Assembly: GCA_000697335.1 (NCBI GenBank)
Contig: JNEM01010324.1
Coordinates: 1-41,011, forward strand
DNA: 41,011 nt
Reading direction: 5' to 3'
Source: Conidiobolus incongruus B7586
Taxonomy: Eukaryota; Entomophthoromycota; Entomophthoromycetes; Entomophthorales; Conidiobolaceae
The notes under the pieces are model-generated. The model was not told where the DNA came from. It worked only from the letters and a program-made list of their open reading frames with translations, and did no database searches. The position numbers and the translations under genes are program-made. Below are positions 1-9,812 of this stretch, piece after piece (positions within the stretch are counted from its first letter, which is position 1; each line of letters opens with the position of its first letter).

Positions 1-506
1 TAATTATAAATGAATATATATAATTAAATAATATTAACTTCAATATATTTTAAATAAAATTTATTTTTTTAAAACTAATAATATATTGAGTATTCGAATA
101 TTATGAAATTTATTATTATATTAAAAAAATATATATAATCAAAAAAAATGAATTTTCATATTAATAATAATAATATAATAAGGGAAGTTTTTTATAATAA
201 TATCTATATAAATAATAAAATTCAAAAAATAATATAATTTAAAAAGAATAAATATTATATAGAATATATTTTAAGAAAAAATTTAATTTTTTTATATAAT
301 AGTTTAAACTTTTATTAATGATATATATATATATATATATATAATATCAAATTTTGATATATTAGTTAGATTTTGAAAATTTGAAAATTATCATTATTGA
401 GGTTTTTAATATAATTTAATAAAATATTTTTTAAATAAAGTTATAAATTGAACTTTTTAAAATATGGTTATCATTTATTAGTACTTGAAATGATTGATTA
501 AGTATA
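1..506. other. AT-rich intergenic DNA
   Basis: Very AT-rich sequence with homopolymer runs and a TA microsatellite. No coding frame, hairpin of note or RNA gene is visible. It lies downstream of the minus-strand secreted-protein gene and should contain that gene's 3' untranslated region and poly(A) site. Confidence 0.6.
321..342. repeat. (TA)n microsatellite
   Basis: About eleven uninterrupted AT dinucleotides in the AT-rich flank. It is a simple repeat with no evident function, likely to vary in length between strains. Confidence 0.9.
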
Positions 507-1508
507 TTAAATTGGATTGTGTCCAATTAGAGCAATTATATTTCCAATTAATTTAGATGTAATAATTGAATCCTTTGTAAGGAATTTAACAATCAAGATA
601 TTAGCGTTAACCCATTCATTTGGGTAATTTTTCTTGAAGTAGTAAAGTGCATTGAGTGTTGCTTGGGTAAGAGATGGATCAAATTTGGTATTCAACTTGG
701 CAATGATTCTAAATACAGAGTCAACAACGAATGGGAATTTCTTCATTAACCACACACCAATGGTAATTAATTTGTCGTATAAAGTGTCATGTTTGGAAAA
801 GAAATTAATAATCAAAGTAACAATGGAATAGAGAGAAAATCGGCCGTTTCTCGCTTTAACTTCACTCCCAAGAGAACGAATGTAATCTGAGTCTTGATTA
901 TTCATTCTGAGTTGCGACGGGATAATAGCTGATGCCATTCTCATGCCAATTCCAAAAGGATCCACGAAAGGCAGCTTAGTCAGTGAAGTAATATCGTACT
1001 CTTTGTTAGGGTTAACAATCATGTTTCTCATTAATTGTCTATTTTGATCAAAATATGACCCAAATATATTAAATGATATCCTGTCCATCCCCTTATTCTG
1101 AGAAAGAGTAGAGTTATCAGATTCATTCGATTGTTCGAGTTTAGGCTCATCAAAAGTACCTATGTCGATACCGAATGGCTTCAGAAGATCAGCTAAATCT
1201 GAATATTGTTTCTTATTAATTTCATCTTGATTGTCTACATTGGTTGATACTGGAGGTTTACTTAGTTGTGCAGGTGTGCTAATGGGTTGAGGCTGGGGGC
1301 TTGGCCTAGGATTGGGATTTAAAGGCTGAGCTGGGCTTGGATTGGCATTAAAAGGAAATTGGAATTGCCATGGATTATTATTAGGATTTGGTCGTTGCCA
1401 TTGTAATTGCTTATTGCTACTTCCCCAGAAGAGTGGACTTGGGTCCGCATCAATAAACTTGGAGGATATGATAATGGATATAGTCAGAAATGAGCTGATA
1501 GTTTTCAT
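507..1508 (-). CDS. Predicted secreted Pro/Asn-rich protein, function unknown
   Basis: Single-exon frame of 333 residues on the minus strand. The N-terminus (MKTISSFLTISIIISS) is a short basic-then-hydrophobic stretch typical of a signal peptide, with a plausible cleavage after the Ala in IDA-DPS near residue 22. Residues about 30-85 are very rich in Pro, Asn, Gln and Trp (repeated NPN, PNP, PQPQ), a linker-like or wall-associated composition. The rest is a low-complexity-free, largely helical region with hydrophobic segments around residues 225-260 and 300-330. No catalytic motif or known family is recognised. The start is the first ATG and directly precedes the signal sequence. Codon use is coding-like throughout, and no introns are needed. 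It stands alone beside a 5-kb desert. An extracellular role is inference from the signal peptide only. Confidence 0.75.
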   Translation of the reverse strand: MKTISSFLTISIIISSKFIDADPSPLFWGSSNKQLQWQRPNPNNNPWQFQFPFNANPSPAQPLNPNPRPSPQPQPISTPAQLSKPPVSTNVDNQDEINKKQYSDLADLLKPFGIDIGTFDEPKLEQSNESDNSTLSQNKGMDRISFNIFGSYFDQNRQLMRNMIVNPNKEYDITSLTKLPFVDPFGIGMRMASAIIPSQLRMNNQDSDYIRSLGSEVKARNGRFSLYSIVTLIINFFSKHDTLYDKLITIGVWLMKKFPFVVDSVFRIIAKLNTKFDPSLTQATLNALYYFKKNYPNEWVNANILIVKFLTKDSIITSKLIGNIIALIGHNPI

Positions 1509-2735
1509 TGGGATTAATCAATCACAGATTGGTGAAAATTTCAATCTTTATCAAATTTATATGGATGTCTAATGTTAAAATTGCATAATTTTTAGGCTAT
1601 CAATTAATGGAACAGTGAATGGTTAATTATTTTCCTATTTAAAATTGTAAAGTTTTGTATTATGCTTTTATTTATGAAATTCATTTTTCAATATGATTAT
1701 AGCTTCTTAGTTTTTTATGATTGATCGTTGTATTGGTTATATACTATTATACCATTCTTGCGTATGACCTAGACATTGATTGACATAATAGAAAGAACAT
1801 TTATTCCTTTAAATAAACAATCAATTTCAATATTTTATCTATATTAATATAGAGAGTTGAGCTTCAATGATAATTTCGATTAAATAGGAAATAACGGAGA
1901 TTTAAACTATTTTATTTTTTAAAAATTATAAAAGCAAAAAAAAATAAGCATTTTAATAAACCAGTGATAGTAAGGTCATAAAAGTAGAGGTTATTTTTCT
2001 TAATATTATTAATATTTAATCATATATAAATACAATATGATATTCAATGATAATCATATTAATTACAGAATAATATATTAGATATATTATAATAGTATAT
2101 GGTTTATTTTCTATTATGAATTGTGATGTAAATTCAGTTTTTTGCATAAAATTTCAATATTTTTAATAAAAAAAAGCAACAAAACCTTTAAAATTTCAGT
2201 AGTAAAATAATTCATTAACAATAGTTTTGAAAAGTTATGTTGATATATTAGTCACATTTACTCGCAAAATATTAGAAATAGGAAATAATACGTAAGAGTG
2301 AATATATGGTAGAAATTTAATAATATCACGATATGATGCTGTTAATATATAAAAACCATTTACAAACATTAATATATGTATTAATTATTTGTTAATTAGC
2401 TGCAATCATTTGATTAAATTTCATTATAATTAACATTCTAATCCGCCAAACTTTAAAAGTAGTTTATAACATTTATTTATTTTATATATGATCATATTAA
2501 GGCATTTCAGTATTTTATAAAATATTGTTGATAGTGTCGATATATGCATCAATCAATTTAATCTTATACACAGGTTTTAGACAAAATTCAATATTCTAAT
2601 TATTATTTAATAGGAAAAGAAATTTGAAAATTTTGTTTTTTTATAATAGTTTTTATTATTCAATGTCAATCAATTATTGTAAATTATATTTTTTGTATTG
2701 AAAATTATTGTCAATTGAATAAACATACTAACGTG
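1509..2735. other. Intergenic DNA, presumed promoter of the secreted-protein gene
   Basis: AT-rich and without a convincing coding frame. The first few hundred bases should hold the promoter and 5' untranslated region of the minus-strand gene ending at 1508. Nothing else is recognised. Confidence 0.5.
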
Positions 2736-3090
2736 TCTTGGGAAAGAAGTGTCCAGATGAATTTAAATAAATGAGTGAAATCTGGTGAATTCCAGGCAAG
2801 CGTTAGGGAGATGGGGCTTATTGGTTTAAGCCAAATAGCAGGCAGGACCCAGATCGAGCTCGTACCTTCGAGAATAGCTGTAATTCCGTGTTTTATATAG
2901 AGTGAACTGAGTAAGGTGACTTACGTGATTATCTGGTGTCTTGCATCATCGGACAATTAAAAGATAGAGCAGAAGCAGCTGGTATGAAAGGAGGAAATGA
3001 CTTTATCAGTAGGCTGATGTAAGGATACTTAGGTAGAAGGGACTCACCTAACTTATTACAATGTGGTGTTTAGAAAACGTTTATAAGTGG
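2736..3090. other. Unexplained GC-rich block (candidate structured RNA or decayed exon)
   Basis: About 350 bases with markedly higher GC and purine content than the surrounding desert. It contains several exact short stems: CCAGAT/ATCTGG at 2753-2758 with 2780-2785, GGCTTA/TAAGCC at 2815-2820 with 2827-2832, and GTAA/TTAC at 2911-2914 with 2921-2924. One forward frame reads coding-like near 2915-3040, with the peptides DYLVSCIIGQLKDRAEAAGM and NDFISRLM, but all frames are broken by stops. I could not match it to snRNA, U3, SRP, RNase P/MRP or group I/II intron signatures. The two readings, structured non-coding RNA or a decayed protein exon, cannot be separated by eye. Confidence 0.35.
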
Positions 3091-4708
3091 TTAATAACAT
3101 ATGCCGATTTTATGAAAAGAATTAATATAATTTGATTGGGTTGGTGTTTTAATGCATTCATAGTATTTTATAGTTATTGATTTCTAATATCCTATTTAAA
3201 GAAAGACTAAAATATGAAAAAAATGATGTCATATCAAAACAACGTCACTTTTTTATTGAGAAAGTGTAAAAATAATATAATTAGTGTTATATAGCAATAA
3301 TCTAATTGAAGATATCAGTGATATTGATAAGTCTTCCGACGATATGATTACTAATATCGATTCCATTTAATCAACCACTATTTAATAGTATATTAAGGTG
3401 ATCTGAGGTTATTAAACAATATAATATTTAACGAAAATTATTGCTGAAAAATGTACTCTATATACATTTAAATAATGTATTCTCCAAAAAAGAATTCTTT
3501 CAAGTGCATTACATATAACTTGTGAAAAGATTATGTAGTTTGATTAAATGGTATTTTGTTGAATTAATCAATTAATTTATAATAATATATTAATTTTATT
3601 CTCAGAAATAATATTTATTACATCAGATTAAATATAATATCCGGACAAATTAATTGCCAAATTATTTATTAAAGAATTAAAACATATATAAGTTTGGTTT
3701 TTTGTGCTAACCTCAGAAAAGTTTAATCAATTTTAATAATACAATCAAATGTGGAAATTTTGCTGAATTATATAAACAATAAGTAGTAATTTGAATTCAG
3801 CTATATAAGGTATTTTAGGAAATTTCAATAATATCAAAAATTTATTATTAGAACTGAATATATAATGTATAATTATGGTAATATAATATTTTTCAATAAA
3901 AAATCTTATGATTATTTATTGTATATTTGTTATTATTATAGTGTATATTATCTCATTTTAATAAAGTTATTAATACTCAAAAATTACATTTCAGATCGAA
4001 TTTTAGCAAAATATTAAACATTAATGATAATTTATGATATCTGTGGTACATATTAACTGTATAATGCTATATACTGATGAAATGTTTTTTCATATATTAC
4101 CATTAGAAAAAATTTGAATGAATGATTTTAGTTTGAAATTTAGCTTGATTATTATAATCACCTTATAAAATGATTAATCTCTCGTGCTTGATCAAATTTC
4201 AATCATAAAAATATTTTATAATAAATAATTGATTCAAATAATGCAAAAGACTCATTTCAATCAATATATCAACGAGAGATTATATAAGTTTATGAGATAA
4301 AATTGTTTAATAGAATATTTATTTTGAGCATATATACTGGTGTAAATAAATAAAAATAAGAACTAATAAATATGTTCGTAAATATTAACAATATAGCTTT
4401 ATATCAAAAAATAAAATTGATAGATTTTATAAAATTATTATGAACAATATTAAAAAGCAATAACCCATATAATTGATTATTATATTATAATTAAAATTTT
4501 CAGTTTTTTACTATATTTTATGAAGATGTGGTGTTAAATATTTATCCAATAGCAGATTGAAATATAATCATAGTCAAAAAATTATATATTATATTAACAT
4601 TTTAATACTATAGATAATTACTAAAATTACTTTAAATATATGATTTTATTGAGATTAATTAAAAACGAAATTATAATTTTTTTAACTCACTTTTGAAAAT
4701 ATATTTGA

Positions 4709-4742
4709 GATTCTAATATAATTGTGATTCTAATATAATTGT
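4709..4742. repeat. Tandem duplication of a 17-base unit
   Basis: The unit GATTCTAATATAATTGT occurs twice back to back with no mismatch. It looks like a local slippage duplication in non-coding DNA; no function is suggested. Confidence 0.85.
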
Positions 4743-5584
4743 GAAAAATTAATTAAAAACAAAATTAATATAAGAATAAATACTAAATAATTTTACCAAA
4801 ACTGACTGGTATGTTATTTGAAATTTTCGCGTAATATATTATTATATCAATGAATATTGTCAAAGCTATTAATTAAAATATAAAATATATTATTAGTAAA
4901 ATTAATGCCAATAGCTCTAAATCTAAAAATAAATATTTCAAATTATTTTTTGATATATATATTTTATTGATATTGCTTTAAATATATTCAATTTATAATA
5001 AACACTAAAGTTCAAATGACTTTTTATTGCATCACACTTTAATCGTAATATTGGACACTATCAGTGATCAAAATGGAGTGAAATTCCAACTAAAATGTGA
5101 CCTTGAATCAATCATTCCAATAATTCCAAAATAAACATATACTTTATCAATTAATGAAAGGCATTGATAAATCAAATGACCAAATATTTTCAACTTATGA
5201 TATTAAATAATCAATTGAATGATAGATTTTTAGTATACGATATAATCATAGAGTACAAATCAAAACATGATGATAAATTTGAAAGTATAATATGCTAATT
5301 TTTCCCTTTTAAATGATTGAAAAAAATCTATTTGGATATTTTATGAGCATTGACTCATTTCACTTAATTCTTTTAAATTTTAAAAGTTTAATATAAATTA
5401 ACTTAAAATCCCCCGAAAATTTTGCAAGTTATTTATTTGATAAGGTTTTAAAATTAATTTCAATTGATATCAGTTAAGACTTATTCAGTATTGAGATATT
5501 TTTAGTTAGTAATTCTTAATTCGTAATATTAAATCAAAAATTTGAATTAGGAATAAAATTTTTTTATATAATTATATTTTAAAA

Positions 5585-5608
5585 ACCCTAAGATTTTATT
5601 ATTAGGGT
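5585..5608. repeat. Inverted repeat with telomere-like arms
   Basis: ACCCTAA and TTAGGGT form exact 7-base arms around a 10-base AT-rich loop. The arms equal the common fungal telomere repeat, but only one unit is present on each side, so a chance hairpin is the simplest reading. Confidence 0.6.
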
Positions 5609-6472
5609 CTCATGAATCATCAACCGATAATAAATTCTCATCACAAATATACTAAGCCCTCTATCTCAAGTTTTCACATCATCATCGAGTTAATTTTCGA
5701 GTGAATTGACAGTTGAATCTTATGTGACTGGTTATCTGTTTCAGTTCATTAGTTGATTAGTAATATAACTTTATTTTTGATCAATTTTATTCCTTTATTC
5801 TATTAATATAAGTTGATATTTCTAGAATGCATTACAATAATCGTAATTCTTATGTATGAAAACATATCACCGAGTAGTATTCTAATGGCATTTCCTTAAA
5901 TAAAAATGTGGAGTTACAAATGGGATGAATCGGATTAGAATAACCAAAGTCATGTGTGTATGGCTCTATCCTCTTCACATGTTCACTTAAATTAATAATT
6001 GTGGAAGTCTGTTGGATATGATTAATCTGATTATTATATAATCATAATTCAAACCTTCTAGTCTAGTTATGTTGGCTTTCTTTAGTAATTTGGCTTTGAA
6101 AAAAATTTGATTACAATTTCAAATTTTAAAAATTATTGGGATTGAATATTAATTTATATATTTATTTTTAATATTGTACAATAATTAATATGGTGAATAA
6201 AAAATAGTCACTATAAAGAATCGACGAGCCTCTGACTATATAACAATAATTAATTAATTGACCAAAATATAATGCTTTCTTTTAACAGTACATAGAATAG
6301 GTTTTTGATTAATTAATTTACACTCATATCATAATTTAAAGAATGGCATTTTCTCGGAAGTAGAGTTAATGGATTAACCCGAATCAGCCACCCCTATCAA
6401 CTAATTCCCACATGATCTCATTCCCAATGCTATGATAATTAATTCAAATCAATCTTTTAGGTTTCGGTTTCA

Positions 6473-6480
6473 TATAAATA
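6473..6480 (+). promoter_or_regulatory. Candidate TATA box of the carnitine carrier gene
   Basis: TATAAATA lies about 100 bases upstream of the carrier start codon, a usual fungal distance for a strongly expressed gene. In such AT-rich DNA TATA-like strings arise easily, so the call rests on position and on the carrier's optimised codon use. Confidence 0.35.
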
Positions 6481-6580
6481 GGTAATTGAAGTGTCTAAGG
6501 TATATTTATTACTTGCCAAAATTATCCTCAAATAAAAAATAGCATATACACCTTCTCTTTATTAATAATTAATTAATAGC

Positions 6581-7532
6581 ATGTCTTCTGAAAATAAATC
6601 ATCCGCTTTAGCTACCAGTGTTAAATCCTTCTTATCTGGTGGTTTTGGTGGTATGTGCTTAGTTGCTGCTGGTCATCCCTTAGATTTGATCAAAGTCAGA
6701 ATTCAGACTTCCTCCACCAATATTGGTGTTGCAGAATCCTTCAAGCAGATTCTCGCCAAAGACGGCCCCAAAGGTTTGTACCGTGGTATGCTTACTCCTC
6801 TTCTTGGTGTCACACCAATCTTTGCCGTCTGTTTCTGGGGTTATGACCTTGGTAAGAAAATTGTTCGCACTACCTACGGCTACGACGACAAGAAGGAATT
6901 GAGCTTGGGTGAAATCCTCTTTGCTGGTGGTTTCTCAGCCATTCCTGCCACCTTATTGATGACACCCACTGAGCGTGTCAAGTGTATTTTGCAAATTCAA
7001 GGTAACTCCACTGAACCCCCCAAGTACAGGGGTCCCTCCGATGCCATCCGTGGTATCTTGAAAGAGTCAGGTATTCGTGGCTTGTACAAGGGTACTGTCG
7101 CCACCTTACTCAGAGATGTTCCCGGATCCGTTGCCTACTTTGGTGCTTATGAAATCTTCAAGAAGGCTTTCACACCTAAGGACAAGGGACCCGAAGCCTT
7201 AAGCCCAACCGCTGTCTTTGTTGCTGGTGGCTTAGCTGGTATGGCCAACTGGGCCGTTGCTATCCCCCCTGATGTCTTGAAGTCTCGTCTCCAAACCGCT
7301 CCTGAAGGTACCTACAAGGGTGTCGGTGACGTCTTTGTCAAGCTCATCAGAACAGAAGGACCCGGTGCTCTCTTCAAGGGATTAGGACCCGCTATGCTTC
7401 GTGCTTTCCCCGCTAACGCTGCCTGCTTCTTAGGTAAGTTCTACTTGATGATGATATAACCAATCATTTATTAACATATATATTTTTTTAGGTGTGGAAG
7501 CTTCATTAAAGGTCATGAACCAATTCTTCTAA
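6581..7532 (+). CDS. Mitochondrial carnitine/acylcarnitine carrier (SLC25A20/CRC1 type)
   Basis: Two exons, 6581-7433 and 7492-7532, joined across a 58-base GTAAGT..TTTAG intron, give 297 residues, the normal length for the family. Reading on without splicing replaces the conserved C-terminus by a short tail, so the intron is real. Three mitochondrial-carrier repeats are visible through their PX[DE]XX[KR] motifs: HPLDLIK near 32-38, TPTERVK near 127-133 and IPPDVLK near 228-234. The third motif and the terminal PANAACFLG are close to the human carnitine/acylcarnitine carrier. The known family role is exchange of acylcarnitine for carnitine across the inner mitochondrial membrane, feeding beta-oxidation. 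GC content and codon choice are far above the surroundings, suggesting strong expression. It could in principle be a related carrier (e.g. ornithine), but the PPDVLKSR and PANAACFLG signatures favour carnitine. Confidence 0.93.
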
Positions 7533-8185
7533 AACATTTGTTAATATTTAAAAAAGCAAACAAATGAAATAAGTAAATATAACAATATATTAAAGAAATA
7601 ACAATTATTCATAAATATATATATTTCACTTTCAGATGATATTCTAATTATTTAAGATTATTAATAGGTTGATATTGGAATATTTTTCACGTGGGATTCT
7701 TTCATTCATTCAGAACCATATTAAACATCAGTTGTCATACTCGAGACTTTCACCAATTGAGAGTTTGTCCATTATATATTCAGTTCAGCTGAGTTGTTAT
7801 TGATATTTATTTGTCGCGCTTATTTAGATAAGTCAATATCACTTTATTTAATAATAGTCACTTAAAATTTTTATTCGTTTAAAAAAATATTAAACAAAAC
7901 ATATAAAAATTATTAAAATAATTTGAATATACATTACTTCAATAATTATTATTTAGGATAATCTTCAAATTTTATTCTATTGATAATACAAAATTTTTTA
8001 GAATATATCTATTTATATAATGTTATCTAAATTTTCTCTCAATATTTTTATAATATGCTTTATTATAATAAAATGTATTTAACTTGAATTACTAATACAA
8101 AATTTTCATTAAATAGTCACATCCCACAATCATTGAGATTTTTAAAATTTATTATTTAAATCATTGATACTATTAATATTAGAAG
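7533..8185. other. Intergenic DNA
   Basis: AT-rich, with a slightly GC-richer stretch at 7680-7830 in which no clear protein relic could be read. It should include the 3' end of the carrier transcript and the promoter of the next gene. Confidence 0.5.
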
Positions 8186-8665
8186 ATGATTAAGAACTTT
8201 GCAATCTTTGATGGATGTAGACTGTTGGATAGTTCAAAAGGGTTCTATATGTGTATATATGGTGTGAAAGGTGCAGCTCATCTCTACAATGATGTTTCCA
8301 CAGATGAAAATCACTATTTAATGATTCATCAGGATTACCATTTTAATTCCACAGATTTATTATTTGGAATAGAAGAAGATAATGGAAAGGCTAACTTAGT
8401 AGTAATATGTGATGATGATAAAGGTTATCTCTATTTTGACGAAGATGAGGGGTATACTTTTTTCACTAATGAGAAACCTCAATATCCAATATACATTGAG
8501 CGAGTAGAGAACCAACCAGAGACTGTGTACGGCCAGAAGATATTGTTTGTTCTGAGGAATAAAAAATATATTTTTGAGTTTCAGGGTGGAGAAATTTATC
8601 TGACGCCGGAAGTGAAAAATGGTAGATTTGATAATATCATCCAGTTTGTATCTTTACAAGAATAA
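8186..8665 (+). CDS. Hypothetical protein, 159 residues, beta-rich
   Basis: Uninterrupted single-exon frame of 159 residues with good codon structure, starting at an ATG preceded by AT-rich leader. No signal peptide or membrane segment is visible. The protein is acidic, with an EEDNGK and DDDKGYLYFDEDEG stretch near residues 73-95, and has alternating hydrophobic residues with many aromatic and Gly positions (for example YIFEFQGG near 132-139). That pattern suggests an all-beta fold such as a beta-trefoil or beta-sandwich; this is inference from pattern only. I do not recognise the family. It sits alone in a gene-poor stretch between the carnitine carrier and another orphan gene, and may be a lineage-specific gene. 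Confidence 0.65.
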   Translation: MIKNFAIFDGCRLLDSSKGFYMCIYGVKGAAHLYNDVSTDENHYLMIHQDYHFNSTDLLFGIEEDNGKANLVVICDDDKGYLYFDEDEGYTFFTNEKPQYPIYIERVENQPETVYGQKILFVLRNKKYIFEFQGGEIYLTPEVKNGRFDNIIQFVSLQE

Positions 8666-9129
8666 TATCTTTTACTATTAATATTGTAAGAAGCAAAACT
8701 AGATTCACTAAAGTTGGTGGTGGATAATAAAATTTATTCAGTTGTTATTTTAATTTAACAAGCTAATCAATCACAATGTTGTATTTCAAAATACCCGCCC
8801 ATCTAGATTCGATAGTTAAGTTCATATTATTCCCCGTCTATGGTGAAATTGTTAGTCCATAATCAAATGATACTTTTTAGCTCCTTAATTAGAATTTATC
8901 CAAAACCTACGTCACTCACTGAATGAATTATTTAAACTCTGAAGTGATAAGAATAATAAGTATCTAAGTTTTCTGAATATTCTGCTACGACGTCTCAACA
9001 GTAGGTTTTAAGACATACAGTCCCAATACGTTAAAGAGCAGGATTAATAAATAATTACTAAATCGTATTACGAGTACTTGTCTAACAACGATCTTTATTT
9101 ACAACACTTACTATAAAAACACAACAACA
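8666..9129. other. Intergenic DNA between two orphan genes
   Basis: Less AT-rich than the wider desert, with no continuous frame on either strand. It presumably contains the promoter of the 138-residue gene. No specific element is recognised. Confidence 0.4.
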
Positions 9130-9546
9130 ATGCAAAAGATATTGGTACTACAAGGATTAAACAACTTAATCACTCAATATGAAAAGATTGAAACTAACAG
9201 GCTCCTCTACATTGATGAGATTGTTACCAGTACTAACCAAGAGCAGTTTAAGAGAAATTTTGCAAATTTGTTGTGGGGTGATGAATGTTATAAAAAACGA
9301 AACAAAACATTTTTAAATGAATTGAATGAGCAATTAAATAATGACCAAAGGAATCTGTTGTCCAAAATACAATTGAATTTAAATTATCCAGGTTTTGATG
9401 GAATCTTAAGTTTAAAGGATGAAAAAGTGAAGGAACTAAAAGAATTGTCAGAGGCAGTTGTTAAGAAGTGTATTGAAGTTAAATGTCCTGGTTTCAATTT
9501 TCTCAATATGCAACATGAAACTTTAAAGTTCATGAATCTTAGGTGA
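9130..9546 (+). CDS. Hypothetical protein, 138 residues, helical
   Basis: Single-exon frame of 138 residues, starting at an ATG after an ACAACAACA leader that resembles a fungal start context. The sequence is charged and predicted mostly helical, with heptad-like Leu/Ile spacing near residues 10-30 and 60-75 (LNELNEQLNNDQRNLLSKIQ). Three cysteines occur, at about 53, 114 and 119 (the last two in KKCIEVKC). There is no signal peptide or membrane segment. I do not recognise the family. The frame ends about 270 bases before the first readable piece of the ALG10 relic, and its frame and composition are unrelated to that relic. It could be a lineage-specific gene; expression evidence would be needed to exclude a chance frame. 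Confidence 0.6.
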   Translation: MQKILVLQGLNNLITQYEKIETNRLLYIDEIVTSTNQEQFKRNFANLLWGDECYKKRNKTFLNELNEQLNNDQRNLLSKIQLNLNYPGFDGILSLKDEKVKELKELSEAVVKKCIEVKCPGFNFLNMQHETLKFMNLR

Positions 9547-9812
9547 CTTTTAAATAATAGAATATGTATGAATATATACTATTAATATTAAAAAACATTA
9601 TAATTTTAATAAATTGTAATCCAAAAATAAATTCAAAAAATGTTAATGAAACACCATTATGTATAATAAATCTCTATTGTTCACCGTTTTAATATTATAT
9701 TATTTTTTTTAATTTTTAATAATGTTATAATCAATCAATATATTAAAGAACTCTATATAGTAAATTTCATAACTATTTAACAAATATTTAAATTGCTAAT
9801 GTCTTAATCCAG

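Larger units (their letters stand above)
3091..6450. other. Long AT-rich desert
   Basis: More than 3 kb without a gene I can support. It contains a tandem 17-base duplication near 4709-4742, a small inverted repeat at 5585-5608, and somewhat less AT-rich stretches around 5590-5760 and 5850-6090 in which I found no readable protein relic. No RNA gene was recognised. Confidence 0.5.

Noticed and set aside
2736-3090. Known structured RNAs (RNase P/MRP, SRP, U3, spliceosomal RNAs, group I or II intron)
   Set aside because: Weak local resemblances such as GGGAAAG..GTCC to RNase P region I were not supported by the other conserved regions, so no family name is given.
5585-5608. Interstitial telomere or telomerase template
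   Set aside because: Only one TTAGGG unit per arm in inverted orientation, with no array; most simply a chance hairpin.
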